Below are positions 11,864 to 21,308 of a DNA stretch of 56,972 bases, piece by piece. The notes under the pieces were generated by a model. It ran no database searches and was not told the origin of the DNA. It worked only from the letters and a program-made list of their open reading frames with translations. Position numbers and translations under genes: made by a program. The DNA is from a virus. Numbering within the stretch: position 1 is the stretch's first letter; each line of letters begins with the position of its first letter. Where the stretch lies: the IMG/VR virus record IMGVR_UViG_3300043654_000022, positions 1 through 56,972 of that record; one strand, 5' to 3'.

Positions 11864-14179
11864 ATGTTGACCGCAGAAGAGAGAAAAGAACAAGCCCGCC
11901 GTAGAAAGGCAAATCAGCGTGCTCGTGAAAAAGGTCAACCGGAGCCGTACAAGGTTACTGAGGAAGAAAAGGCTTTTAAGAAAGTGCGCGAGGAGCAATA
12001 CGAGAAAGACCTTGCGTGGGCGCGCCAACAAGATGCGAGTGGGAAGTTTTACAAAGAAGAGTGCCGTGGCACTGAGCAGCTTCTCGCAATCTATTACGGC
12101 AACAACACCGGAGTAGAGGAAGAGGACGACGAAGAAGGGTCGGAAGCCAACAAGAAAAAGAAGGCTCAGCAGAATATGCCGAACCCGGCGATTCAGCCTA
12201 TCCGTATTCTTGCGTCGGAGACTGTCGAAAATGGCGAGCGCGTACTCATCAACCCGGATGACGTGAAGTACCAAGGTTTCTACGAAGTCAGTAAGGTGCT
12301 GGCGTTCCGCGAGTGGTTGGATTATAGAAGCAAAGGCCGCCGCGATTTGTTTTGGCTTTCAGGTCTTCTGGATAAGCCTTTATTTCACGACGTTCATCAC
12401 CTCATTTGCGACATGTTTGTGCAAAAGAATTTCACGGGTAGGTACTATCCGGGGTTCAACCGCCACACCGTGAGCGCGATAATTAATTCACAAGTGCGCT
12501 TTTCAGCCGACGGGTCACCGACCCGAACCGCTTTGATTTTTGCTCCTCGCGGCGTGTGGAAGTCGACTATCGACGGCATCGATGCCGTGCAGTGGATGTT
12601 GAACGCACCAGACGTTCGCATCATGATTATTACGGCGTTTCGCACCCTATCAAAACAGTTTTTGAAGGAAATTAAGAGTTACTTCTATTTGCCGCCGCGC
12701 GGCGAGGCTACGGCATTTCAGTTGTTGTACCCAGAGTACGTTCTTACAGGCTTAGCGGGCCGCTCCAGAGAGCCGCTCGAATGCCCAGCCGCCACATTGA
12801 AATCGAAGGAACCCCACTTGTGGGTCACGTCGATGGAGTCGTCCATTACAGGCCAGCGCTGCGATATTTGTAAAGCAGACGATATCGTGGACCCGAAGAA
12901 TTCGACCGATGAGGTGATGAGACAGGGCCTCGTTGACAAGTTCAACGGAGCGTTGAACCTCACTGAACCTTGGGGATTCATCGACACCATTGGCACACGC
13001 TACTTCACAGACGACTATTACGGCACCCGTATGCAGGCGGATGAAGACGGCACTGTTGCGCCATTCTCTTTGTTGAGTTTGTCGGCGTGGTATCCGAAGC
13101 CGGGATTTGAGGTCACGTATCAGCGCCTTTTGGAAGAGCCGAACGGCATGTCGCAGGTCACCGAAGACATGGTCGATTTGCTGTTTCCATTCAAACTGAA
13201 TTTCGTCACCTTGCGTCGCAAGCTGTTAGACACGAAAGAGCGCAAGTCAACGAACATTCAAAAAGAACGCAATTTCCGTAACCAGTATTTGAACATTGCA
13301 ACTGACCCAGCAGAGGTCAGTGAGTTCACCGTACACTTCGAGATGCAGACGCTCCGCAGCATGACGTATGCATTGTCTGCCGCACCAACGGCAGGCGAGA
13401 CGTTCGTATCGATTGATTGGGCGTACTCGGACGGCAAGACCTCAGACTACTCGGCGTTGGCGGCAGTTCGTCGCCACACACGCGCGGATGGAACTTACGA
13501 GCTAATCGTTTTGGAAGTTCTGTTCGGTAAATGGAAGTCCTCAGTGCTGGCCGAAAAGATTGTTCTGTTCTTGAGAAAGTATCAGCCCGCCGCCACCTTC
13601 ATCGAGAAGGCGCTGGGACATGATTTGCTTCACACACTTCTTGTTTGGAACGCTGGCCGCTACCAAGTTGATTTGAGTCGCGTACAATACGTCCCAACAG
13701 GAAACACAAAGAACGAGAAAGCAAACCGCATCAAGACTTTAGAAGTCCTCGTAGCCGCGGAGCGCCTGCACTTTGTGGCAGGTCCGTGGATTGACGAACT
13801 GTACAAGCAGTTCGAGGGCTTCACAGGCGATACAAAGAAGGGCAGAAAAGACGACATTCCAGACGCAATCTCTCGTGTTAGCAAGACGCTCCCGTCCACG
13901 ATGTTTACGGGAGTCGAGTACGACGAGATAGAAGAGAAGCGTTTGGCAGAAGAAGAAACAAAGCAACTCCGTAAGGCGCACCACTACAACACGTACTTTG
14001 GGACCAACTACGGCGGCACAATAAAGTACCCCGGCCCGCCGTCAACACAGGCCCCAACCGTTCGACAGTGGTTAAACGGTGGAACACTGCCGCCGCTGAC
14101 AATCACCGAAGTTGCACCAGCGAAACCGCAGGACCCGAGAATGAAAATATTCGGCAATAGAGGTCCTTGGAGACTTTAA
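11864..14179 (+). CDS. terL: terminase large subunit
   Basis: A 771-aa DNA-packaging motor. The N-terminal 110 residues are a charged extension with a KKKK cluster. The ATPase has a Walker A-like IFAPRGVWKST near 225-235 and a Walker B-like CDICKADDIVD near 333-343. The nuclease domain shows VSIDWAYSDGKTSDYS with its metal-binding Asp near 518, IEKALGHD near 580 and DDIPDAIS near 663-670. This layout matches the T7-like or podoviral terminase class. It would cut concatemeric DNA and pump it through the portal. The stop overlaps the portal start (TAATG). It is longer than the usual 550-650 residues because of the N-terminal and C-terminal tails. Confidence 0.93.
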   Translation: MLTAEERKEQARRRKANQRAREKGQPEPYKVTEEEKAFKKVREEQYEKDLAWARQQDASGKFYKEECRGTEQLLAIYYGNNTGVEEEDDEEGSEANKKKKAQQNMPNPAIQPIRILASETVENGERVLINPDDVKYQGFYEVSKVLAFREWLDYRSKGRRDLFWLSGLLDKPLFHDVHHLICDMFVQKNFTGRYYPGFNRHTVSAIINSQVRFSADGSPTRTALIFAPRGVWKSTIDGIDAVQWMLNAPDVRIMIITAFRTLSKQFLKEIKSYFYLPPRGEATAFQLLYPEYVLTGLAGRSREPLECPAATLKSKEPHLWVTSMESSITGQRCDICKADDIVDPKNSTDEVMRQGLVDKFNGALNLTEPWGFIDTIGTRYFTDDYYGTRMQADEDGTVAPFSLLSLSAWYPKPGFEVTYQRLLEEPNGMSQVTEDMVDLLFPFKLNFVTLRRKLLDTKERKSTNIQKERNFRNQYLNIATDPAEVSEFTVHFEMQTLRSMTYALSAAPTAGETFVSIDWAYSDGKTSDYSALAAVRRHTRADGTYELIVLEVLFGKWKSSVLAEKIVLFLRKYQPAATFIEKALGHDLLHTLLVWNAGRYQVDLSRVQYVPTGNTKNEKANRIKTLEVLVAAERLHFVAGPWIDELYKQFEGFTGDTKKGRKDDIPDAISRVSKTLPSTMFTGVEYDEIEEKRLAEEETKQLRKAHHYNTYFGTNYGGTIKYPGPPSTQAPTVRQWLNGGTLPPLTITEVAPAKPQDPRMKIFGNRGPWRL

Positions 14180-16323
14180 TGGCAGACCCGTTCGAGAATG
14201 TGGACACAAGCAGCTTAGAGCAGAGTGCCCACGATAAGGCTATTGCTGCACTGGCGCAGACGCCTGCGAACGAGATTACGGACGAGAACACGTATCTTGA
14301 TGCCGACACCGGAACGGTTCAGTTCAACGATACGGCAGCCATCAAGTTGGTCATCGACAACACCGCGATGGCTGACAACTACATGAACATCAACCAGTGG
14401 GCTTCGGGTTGGACAATGGCGGACTTGCTGTACCAGTCACCCGTGTCCGGCAACGGGGACGGCGCTACTGACGTGGCGACCTCCGCGGTTCCGAAGTTCA
14501 TGGTTTCTAATCACATCTCATCGATTGTGCCGAAGATTATGGGCGGCATTTTCTATGAAGACCCGTGCTTCTTGCTGCGCCCGTCACCGGGCACCACAGA
14601 GCAAGTGATTCAAGCGAAGACGGCAATCTTTGAATTTCAATTGAAAGCAATGCGCTTCGAGGAAGAAGTCGAGCGCGGCTTGGAACAGATGGCCTTGTTG
14701 GGCACCGCGATTTGGAAGTGGGGCTACACCGAGTACAGTAAGAAAGAGAAGAAATACAAGCGCTACGCCGACAAGACAACAATTGCCGATGGCGAAGGCA
14801 CAATCGAAATCGATACGCCGGAATCGGATGACTTTGAAATCGAATTTTACGACAAGGAAGTCTCCCACCCTTGGTTGAAGTATTGCGACATCCGCACGGT
14901 CCTCGTGGACCCGGGATGCCGTCAAGGCGACATCCGTTACGCCAAGTGGGTGGTCTACCGCGACTACGCAACGTATCAGGATTTGAACAAGCTGCGCGAC
15001 ATGGAAGGCTACGACATCCCTTCGGAAGAAGTTTTGAAGGCGATGTTTTTGAAGCCTCACACGGGCAGCAAGCCGGACAACATCTCGATGACCATCCCGG
15101 AAGGGATGTTGGGTTATTTGCAGCACGCAACCCCGAGAAACCAAGCAAACACCGCGGACCCAACTCGCGCGCCGTTGGAGATTTTGGAGTACTGGGACAG
15201 CGAGAAAGTTATCGTTGTCTTGATGTATAACAGCAACTACATTCTTATTCGCAACGAGCAGAATCCGTACGGGAAGATTCCTTTCTACTCGGCAAACTGG
15301 CGCAACATCCCGGATTGCTTTTACGGGCAGGGCCTAGGCCTGCTAATTGGTAGCGAGCAAATCGTTGAGCAAGGCGTAACAAACCTCGCACTAGACCTGC
15401 TTGCTTACTGCTTGCAGCCCGTGGCTCTACGTAAGAAAGGATTCAACGCCCCAACGCAGAACACACGATGGGAACAGGGCGGCATTATCGACGTTGAAGA
15501 AGACGTTGAGAAGGCCTTTAAGTTCCTACAAATGCCGACTCCTCCTCAAGAGGCGTTTGCCTTCATCCAGCAATCACAGAGCGCGGGCGCGGCCACATCG
15601 GGCGCGAACGAGCAAGTTATGCAGGGCGCTGGACACGCAGGCATTTCTACGACGGGTATGAGAAGCGGGACGGGAGCAGCGGCGGTTGTTGCAGCCAACG
15701 CATCGCGTCTTGATGGACCAACCGGACGCTTCGTACGCCAAGTGTTCGAACCTTGGTTGCACCAGATGGACGACCTTGACAACGATTTGTTGCCGACCGC
15801 CGTTCTTCGTGACATTTTAGGCGACGAGATTAGTGAGTCCTTCAAGGTTGACCACATTGACTACCGTAACTCGGAAGTCAAGTATGAGGTCTTGGCGGGA
15901 GCAAATCTGGGAGCGAAGAAGGAAATGGCGCAATTCTTACCAGTCCTCATCCAGATGTTCACCAACCCAATCTTTTTGCAGGGTGTCAAGGACGCCGGAC
16001 ACAAGTTCGACGCTCTTGCAATCTTCCAATCATTCTGTGACGCAGCAGGATGGAAGTTCTCTCAGAATTTCGTCGTTCCGATGACGGACCAAGAGAAGGC
16101 AAAAGAACAGGCAAACAGCCCAGCAGCGTTGCAGGCGGCGCAAGCACAAAGCGCCAAGGCAATGCAGGACGCTAAGTTCAAACAAGAACAGACCTTGGAA
16201 AACCAGAAACAACTTGGCAAGGCTGGCAACGAAGCTGTTCGAGCTTCGATTGAGAAATCAACTCAGCCCGAGTACCTAGGTACGAATAATACCGAGGGCT
16301 TCGGCTCAACTACAAGTTTGTAA
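14179..16323 (+). CDS. portal (head-tail connector) protein
   Basis: The ATG at 14179 shares its A with the terminase TAA, so it is preferred to 14167. 714 aa. The central part carries YGQGLGLLIGSEQIVEQG and a long helix, typical of podoviral portals that form the dodecameric DNA channel. The C-terminal 100 residues are Q/A/K-rich and helical, as in the barrel or tail of large portals. Genomic position directly after TerL strongly supports the call. Confidence 0.88.
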   Translation: MADPFENVDTSSLEQSAHDKAIAALAQTPANEITDENTYLDADTGTVQFNDTAAIKLVIDNTAMADNYMNINQWASGWTMADLLYQSPVSGNGDGATDVATSAVPKFMVSNHISSIVPKIMGGIFYEDPCFLLRPSPGTTEQVIQAKTAIFEFQLKAMRFEEEVERGLEQMALLGTAIWKWGYTEYSKKEKKYKRYADKTTIADGEGTIEIDTPESDDFEIEFYDKEVSHPWLKYCDIRTVLVDPGCRQGDIRYAKWVVYRDYATYQDLNKLRDMEGYDIPSEEVLKAMFLKPHTGSKPDNISMTIPEGMLGYLQHATPRNQANTADPTRAPLEILEYWDSEKVIVVLMYNSNYILIRNEQNPYGKIPFYSANWRNIPDCFYGQGLGLLIGSEQIVEQGVTNLALDLLAYCLQPVALRKKGFNAPTQNTRWEQGGIIDVEEDVEKAFKFLQMPTPPQEAFAFIQQSQSAGAATSGANEQVMQGAGHAGISTTGMRSGTGAAAVVAANASRLDGPTGRFVRQVFEPWLHQMDDLDNDLLPTAVLRDILGDEISESFKVDHIDYRNSEVKYEVLAGANLGAKKEMAQFLPVLIQMFTNPIFLQGVKDAGHKFDALAIFQSFCDAAGWKFSQNFVVPMTDQEKAKEQANSPAALQAAQAQSAKAMQDAKFKQEQTLENQKQLGKAGNEAVRASIEKSTQPEYLGTNNTEGFGSTTSL

Positions 16324-16326
16324 TCC

Positions 16327-16347
16327 GGGAGGGGCCGAAAGGCCCCC
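16327..16347 (+). terminator. GC hairpin between portal and next gene
   Basis: GGGGCC/GGCCCC with a GAAA tetraloop. There is no U-run after it, so it more likely stabilises mRNA ends or attenuates than terminates. Confidence 0.4.
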
Positions 16348-16364
16348 ACCGATAGAGGTAACCA

Positions 16365-16763
16365 ATGTCAGAACGTAAATTGCTTGGGCAGAACTTGAAT
16401 TACGAAGAACGAATTTTGTTGGCGCAGCTAACCACCCAACCGGGTTGGAAAGTTCTCGTCAAGTTGATGGCAGAAGCCTGCCGTACAGCGACGGAAGAAG
16501 TAATCAAGTTGAAGCCAACAACAGAGCGCTACACGGAGCAACTCGCAGGGTTGCAGACTACCGCTCACGCGATGAACAAGTTTTCCGCCGAGGTGCTTGA
16601 CTCCGTCAAGCTACACCAGCGTAGAGCATTACAAGAAGTCAACGTGGCAGGAACCGCCGGGCAGGCCGATGAAGTAAAGACGACCCGCTTCTCTGGATTC
16701 AAGCCACCAGTAGCACGAGTAGTACCACAATCCCCGGAAGGGGCAGTTTCAGAATCGAATTAA
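16365..16763 (+). CDS. hypothetical helical protein, 132 aa
   Basis: Starts after an AGAGGTAACC site. Mostly helical, with an N-terminal NYEERILLAQLT segment and a Pro/Ser tail. It lies between portal and scaffold candidate, a slot often taken by small head proteins. No family is recognised. Confidence 0.65.
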   Translation: MSERKLLGQNLNYEERILLAQLTTQPGWKVLVKLMAEACRTATEEVIKLKPTTERYTEQLAGLQTTAHAMNKFSAEVLDSVKLHQRRALQEVNVAGTAGQADEVKTTRFSGFKPPVARVVPQSPEGAVSESN

Positions 16764-16773
16764 AAGGTGAGCT

Positions 16774-18036
16774 ATGAGCACAATCAATCGCGAAGATTTG
16801 ATGAATATGGATTGGAAGTCCATCGCCGCGGCGTTGAAGAACCCGGAAACCCAAGGTCGAGTTATGTCCTTGATGAAGGGCGATAGAGATTTGAACGCTC
16901 ACATCAACAAGCTGTTGCTGGCGAGAAACTCGGAGTTGTCGCAAGTTGAAGAACAGGTTGACCACCAGATTGCGGTCGCCGTTCCTCCGACCACCGAGGC
17001 TTTGGCAGCGGAAGCGCAAGCAGCGACAGAGGTCCCGGTAGCACCGCCTGTGGCTGAACCAGTAGCGCCCCCGGCAACCGCGGAGCGCAAGAAGATTGTG
17101 CGCGAGTATCAAGTGCGCGACGAAGATGGCAGTCCGATTGGCCGCCCAACACATTTGGAAGCTTGGTCATCGGAAGAGATGATGGAGAAGATGCAAACGG
17201 CGCATGAAAATGCGACGCGCGCATTTCACCGCTTGAAGAAGCAGAAGCTGCAATTCAAGGAACAAGAGCAGAGTCGCTTGCTGACGCCGGAAGAGATTAA
17301 AGCCGTAGCAACGAAAGCTTTGGAAGGCAAGGACGCCGCGGAAGCCGAGAAAATCGTGCGCGCAGCCCTTGACAGCACTTTTAAGCAAAGAGAAGTTGAG
17401 ATACAACAGAAGAGTGACATGCAGGAAGGTTTGGCAATCGCCAACTCGTTCATCCTCCGTCATCGCTTCGACTATAACCCGTGCAAGGCAAACAACGATG
17501 CGATGGCTGAATACCTTCGCGAGCACGGACTGAATTATACCTTGGACAACTTGGAGGTCGCGTTCATCGACCTCTCGGAACAAGGTGATAAACTCGCCGC
17601 CGTGGATGTGAACAGCTTCCCGGCGGCAAAGAGACCAGCGGAGCAGGCGACAAATACGCCTGTCACCGCGGCTGCATCAGCAGTTGTTGCTCCAGCGGAA
17701 CTCCCGCCAGCACCAGCGGCAGCAGCGATACCAGCAGAAGTAGCCCAACCGGCGGCTGTCACAGAAGCAAGCCAGCCAGCGGTTGAAGAAACGGTAACGA
17801 CGCCTGTAGCAACGCAGCCTAATGCTGCTACGCCTACCCGTCGTCCGGGCGTGAATGGGAGCCTACCACCGGGAACGATGAGCGCAAATCGTCCCTCGGC
17901 AGTTGACCCCGCTCAAGCGAGAAAAGAGTTCATGAGAGAACTCAAAGTCATGAAGCCGGAAGTAATCAGACAGAAGTTGAAGAGCGACCCTCAGTTCGTG
18001 AAACAACTTCAAACTTACGGCATTCGCGTCTCGTAA
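16774..18036 (+). CDS. probable capsid scaffolding protein
   Basis: A 420-aa, highly charged, helix-rich protein with long Ala/Pro/Glu/Thr low-complexity linkers (residues 70-110 and 290-375) and a basic C-terminal helix ARKEFMRELKVMKPEVIRQKL. These are features of scaffolding proteins, whose C-terminal basic helix contacts the coat protein. It directly precedes the capsid gene, the canonical scaffold position. There is no sequence motif that proves it. Confidence 0.7.
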   Translation: MSTINREDLMNMDWKSIAAALKNPETQGRVMSLMKGDRDLNAHINKLLLARNSELSQVEEQVDHQIAVAVPPTTEALAAEAQAATEVPVAPPVAEPVAPPATAERKKIVREYQVRDEDGSPIGRPTHLEAWSSEEMMEKMQTAHENATRAFHRLKKQKLQFKEQEQSRLLTPEEIKAVATKALEGKDAAEAEKIVRAALDSTFKQREVEIQQKSDMQEGLAIANSFILRHRFDYNPCKANNDAMAEYLREHGLNYTLDNLEVAFIDLSEQGDKLAAVDVNSFPAAKRPAEQATNTPVTAAASAVVAPAELPPAPAAAAIPAEVAQPAAVTEASQPAVEETVTTPVATQPNAATPTRRPGVNGSLPPGTMSANRPSAVDPAQARKEFMRELKVMKPEVIRQKLKSDPQFVKQLQTYGIRVS

Positions 18037-18078
18037 TCTCTCTCCCGCGAAAGCGGAGACTAGCTTGCAGAGTAGAAT

Positions 18079-20155
18079 ATGTCAGGACCTAACCCATCGG
18101 GAAATAACGTAGCAAACGTACTAACGGCGCAAGCCATCATCAAAAAGGTGACACTCTAAAACAACTTGACTGAAAGAGTCAAATGTGCTAGAATAGACAA
18201 TCTCTTCTTATTGACTTGAAACCTGAAACGGCAACAAGGCGGAAGCCGAAAGGCACCGTGAGAGACTAAGCGAAGAGACGCCGAAAGGCGATGCGATAGT
18301 CCGTTCTTCCGAGAAAACAATCGGAAGAAGCAAGCAGAAATGACTTGCTCTCTGGAATACACCAGAGTAACAAAACAGCTTCGACAAGGAACTTATCCCT
18401 ATCGCGTAAGCGAGCAAGTTCCGAAGGAATGACATGAAGGTACGAAACATCGTTGGACAGACTTTTGGGAGACTGACCGCCCAGAGTGCCGCAGGCAGTA
18501 ACAGCAGGGGGCGAGCACTGTGGTTGTGTCGTTGTTCTTGTGGCAAAGAGAAAATAGTTCTCGGAGACCACTTAACACGAAAGGATGCCAAAGGCGTAAG
18601 GTCTTGCGGATGTTTACAGCAAGAGAATCGTACAAAGCATGGAGCATTTTCTTCAAATTCAGATATAAAATACCACGTTCGTTATTCTCTTCTGGCAGGC
18701 TTGAAGGACAGAAGCCGCAGAAGGGGCTACGAATCAGACTTAGAAATCTCCGACATACCCGAGATTCCTGAGCTTTGTCCCGTTCTTGGGACTCGTTTGA
18801 GTTTGCACCGAAACAGCCACGGCAAAGGAAAAGGCAGAGGCAGAAATAGACAAGACGCCTCTCCATCAATAGACAGATTTAATTCAAATCTTCCGTACCT
18901 TAAAAAGTACAAAGATAATCTGTGTATTATTTCGTGGCGAGCAAACAAGCTAAAGTCAGACGCGTCTCTTGTCGAGATGAAGAAAGTGGTGGAATATCTT
19001 GAAAATTGGGGCACTCAGCAGAGTGAAAAATCTTCTCTAATTGACTCGAAACCCAACCAAATCGGGGGCAACGAGGCGGAAGCGAATAGCGCCGTGAGAG
19101 ACTAATCGAGAAGACGCCGAGAGGCGATGTAATAGTCCGGTCTAACAAATGAAAATTGTTAGAGGCTGGCGGAAACGACCAGTCCCGTGATGGGCGTCAC
19201 GGTAACATATACGAACCTAAAGGGTAATACAAACGCCTTCGTTGGAGCAGCAGAGCGTCGTGTTCAAGGCCTTCACATGGGCGTGAACCGCACCTTCTTC
19301 CAGTACAACACTTTGTCGGGTGACACTGTTCAGAACAGTGACGGCACTGTGGGTTCGCCGGAAACCATCAGCCAAGTCAGCGCGCCAGCGCAGATTGGTG
19401 AGTGGAACAACTATGCGAACTTCTCATCGTTTGCAATCGCAGCCGCAATCGATGAGCTCGTTGGCAACAGCGCAGTTGAACTCGGCTACCAAGCTGGGCA
19501 GTCAATCAGCGAGTTGTACAGCGCAGTTGCTGACAGCGCTTCGGGCGTAGACAGCAACGTGAACCAGTCAAGCCTATTGGCCTCGCCGTTTATACTTGAT
19601 TTGGCAACCATCCGTACTTTGAAGCAGCAGCTTGTTTCGAAGAACGTGCTTCCATGCAAGCGTGGAATGTATTTGGGCGCAATCAGCCCGAACGTGTTGG
19701 GCGACATCTACAACGCAACGACTGTGAACAACAGCATCGCTGACTTGTGGAAGTACGAAAACATGGAGAAGTTTGATGCGACCGCGGGCGCTGACCAGAA
19801 CAAGGTCATCGTGTTGCCGGGCACCAACATCGGCTTCATGCAGACCCCGTTCGTGACCACGACGGCTAACTACCAAGCAAGCGGAAAAATCGGATACCGT
19901 ACCTACGTATTCGGTAACTACGCAATGATTGGTGTTTGGTTGCAGGTTCCGGGCGACACCGACCTCGATGAGGGAGACTGGAAGACGATTGACTGCCGTG
20001 TCGTAACAGACGCGCCAGCATCATCGTTTGACCCGGTTTCGACAATCGGGGGATGGTGCAGCTACAAATTTCATCAAACCGTTACGTTGCCACCAGCAAC
20101 GGGCTTGAACTCGCAGCGTATCCGCTACATAGATTCGGTTCCGGCCATTCAGTAA
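18079..20155 (+). CDS. major capsid protein gene, interrupted by two group I introns
   Basis: Exon 1 (18079-18155) encodes MSGPNPSGNNVANVLTAQ... and hits TAA right after the intron border. The last exon (about 19193-20155) encodes roughly 320 residues starting VTVTYTNLKGNTNAF. A micro-exon of about 16 nt (18379-18394, coding LFDKEL) makes the frame close: 77 + 16 = 93 nt, exactly 31 codons before the last exon. The coat identity rests on position after portal and scaffold candidate, the size of about 350 residues, and sequence such as GMYLGAISPNVLGDIYN and NYAMIGVWLQVPG that is typical of a shell protein. Splice borders are proposed from frame and group I rules (U before, G at the end) and are not proven. 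Confidence 0.75.
18156..18378 (+). ncRNA. group I intron 1 in the capsid gene (no ORF)
   Basis: The catalytic-core R and S elements are clear: GTGAGAGACTAAGC at about 18258-18271 and GATGCGATAGTCCG at 18290-18303, separated by GACGCCGAAAGGCG. About 220 nt in total, with flanking hairpins such as TTCTTCCGA/TCGGAAGAA around 18304-18328. It should self-splice and join exon 1 to the micro-exon. It has no endonuclease gene, so it may be a derived copy of intron 2. Borders are inferred. Confidence 0.78.
18166..18194 (+). promoter_or_regulatory. promoter-like sequence inside intron 1
   Basis: TTGACT at 18166-18171, a 17-nt spacer, TAGAAT at 18189-18194. The same bases form a TTGACT/AGTCAA hairpin that may be an intron stem, so the promoter match could be incidental. 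Confidence 0.35.
18395..19192 (+). ncRNA. group I intron 2 in the capsid gene, carrying an HNH gene
   Basis: The core repeats that of intron 1: GTGAGAGACTAATC at about 19094-19107 and GATGTAATAGTCCG at 19126-19139. GGAACTT at 18388-18394, the end of the micro-exon, pairs perfectly with AAGTTCC at 18416-18422, the expected P1 helix. The HNH ORF occupies the loop between P1 and the core and its last codons run into the core. The 3' border is placed after the G at 19192 to keep the reading frame, with G19189 or G19194 as alternatives. Confidence 0.8.
18434..19105 (+). CDS. HNH homing endonuclease of intron 2
   Basis: A 223-aa protein. Residues 1-70 contain QTFGRLT and a cysteine module WLCRCSCGKEK...RSCGCLQQE, a DNA-recognition element seen in phage HNH/AP2-type homing enzymes. 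The HNH part is CPVLGTRL (about 115), SIDRFNSNLPYL (about 147) and NLCIISWRANKLKSD (about 165-180), that is the N-terminal Cys/Asp, the Asp-Arg pair and the final N-x-x-K. The ribosome site is CCGAAGGAATGAC. It is expected to cut the intronless capsid allele and drive intron spread. Confidence 0.88.
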   Translation: MKVRNIVGQTFGRLTAQSAAGSNSRGRALWLCRCSCGKEKIVLGDHLTRKDAKGVRSCGCLQQENRTKHGAFSSNSDIKYHVRYSLLAGLKDRSRRRGYESDLEISDIPEIPELCPVLGTRLSLHRNSHGKGKGRGRNRQDASPSIDRFNSNLPYLKKYKDNLCIISWRANKLKSDASLVEMKKVVEYLENWGTQQSEKSSLIDSKPNQIGGNEAEANSAVRD

Positions 20156-20211
20156 CTAAATAGTTACTATGACGAACTTCCCACGGGCTTATAATCCGCG
20201 GCTTACTAATC

Positions 20212-20232
20212 AGGGGGAGCCTCGAACTCCCC
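20212..20232 (+). terminator. hairpin after the capsid gene
   Basis: A perfect GGGGGAG/CTCCCCC stem with 7-nt loop, followed by AGATTATCTTT. It may cause partial termination after the highly expressed capsid gene. Confidence 0.55.
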
Positions 20233-20254
20233 CAGATTATCTTTCGAGGAGATT

Positions 20255-20539
20255 ATGTCAGAAGCAACAAGAGCAGCAAGTCGTCGTTATTATCAAAAGA
20301 ATAAGGAAGCAGAACAAGGAAACAAATGTGCTATTTGCCGACAGGAAACTAATTTGCTTGTAGTAGACCATAATCATCTGTGTTGTCCATCGAGAAAAAG
20401 CCGAGCAGGATATAAAACTTGTGGCAGATGTAATCGTGGCCTCTTATGTCGTTCATGTAATACAGCAATCGGATTGTTCAAAGAATCGGAGCAAGTCCTC
20501 AGCAGCGCAATCCAATATCTCAAAGGATACCAACAATGA
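20255..20539 (+). CDS. recombination endonuclease VII-type nuclease
   Basis: A 94-aa protein with the pattern CAICRQ...LLVVDHNHLCC...CGRCNRGLLCRSCNTAIGLFK, which is the zinc-binding beta-beta-alpha core of the endonuclease VII (His-Me) superfamily: paired CxxC motifs, D-H-N-H catalytic segment and the GLLC..CN..IG signature. Phage copies either resolve branched DNA or act as free-standing homing nucleases; placement right behind the capsid gene favours the latter. The ribosome site is CGAGGAG. The stop overlaps the next start (ATGA). Confidence 0.88.
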   Translation: MSEATRAASRRYYQKNKEAEQGNKCAICRQETNLLVVDHNHLCCPSRKSRAGYKTCGRCNRGLLCRSCNTAIGLFKESEQVLSSAIQYLKGYQQ

Positions 20540-21228
20540 GCATCATTCTACCGGGCCAAAATGATTTTAGATTGCCGGGTTCTGACGTAGAGAATCCATT
20601 CAACGAGCGTCACGATGTGAAAGCAACAAGCGAGGCGATTGAGCGCATGCTCGCTGGGGGCACCCCGAACTGGGTGAAGTTCCCACAAGATTATAAGGCG
20701 ATGGCAAAGGAGTCCTTTGCGTCCCACCGAGAGGACTCGGAGCGCATGGCGACCCAATACAAGTGGGACGACCAAGACGTGCTGACCGATAGAATCGCAC
20801 GACGTGTAAACGGGATGACAACCCGAAATTTTATTGAAAGAAAATTGAGAGCAAACGGCATCAAGTGTGGCGTCATCGACAACGGATTCGTTGGCGTGGG
20901 CGGCATTCCGACAGTCGGTTTGTTCTGTGTTCCGCCTCACAAGACTGATAAGCTGAGACCTGTCTGTTATCTCGACGTTCCGATGATGTACGAGTGGAGC
21001 GTCTTGAAGCTAGACCAGTACGGGATTCCAGCAGGCGAGGAGTCGCGCGGCTGGCGCACGGCCGCAGTGCAGCTTGTGGAAAAAGAGATTATCACCGAGG
21101 CTGAGTGTCACCGGATTTTCGGCGCTCCCCCGGCGAACAGACTTTCGGCAAGATACTACCGCAGTCTTTGGGAAAAGCGTCACCAGAAACCGTACGCTGA
21201 CGAAGACGAGCGTGGACTCACCGAATAA
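20536..21228 (+). CDS. hypothetical protein, 230 aa
   Basis: The ATG overlaps the nuclease stop. No recognisable domain: the N-terminal part is polar (NPFNERHDVKATSEAI), the centre beta-rich (GVGGIPTVGLFCVPPHK), the C-terminus helical and charged. Its place between capsid and fibre genes suggests a virion or assembly role. Confidence 0.65.
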   Translation: MSIILPGQNDFRLPGSDVENPFNERHDVKATSEAIERMLAGGTPNWVKFPQDYKAMAKESFASHREDSERMATQYKWDDQDVLTDRIARRVNGMTTRNFIERKLRANGIKCGVIDNGFVGVGGIPTVGLFCVPPHKTDKLRPVCYLDVPMMYEWSVLKLDQYGIPAGEESRGWRTAAVQLVEKEIITEAECHRIFGAPPANRLSARYYRSLWEKRHQKPYADEDERGLTE

Positions 21229-21307
21229 AACGGCAGACGTTCAGGCCGAATTGCCCGACCAAGGCACGAAACTGGCGTGGAAGAAGTTTAGCCCACAAAG
21301 GAACTAA
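21212..21307 (+). CDS. possible 31-aa protein (GTG start)
   Basis: An open frame from GTG 21212 overlapping the previous gene by 17 nt and ending 1 nt before the next ATG. The polar composition with a KLAWKKF patch gives no functional clue. Included because it fills the gap exactly; translation is unproven. Confidence 0.35.
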   Translation: MDSPNKTADVQAELPDQGTKLAWKKFSPQRN

Positions 21308-21308
21308 C

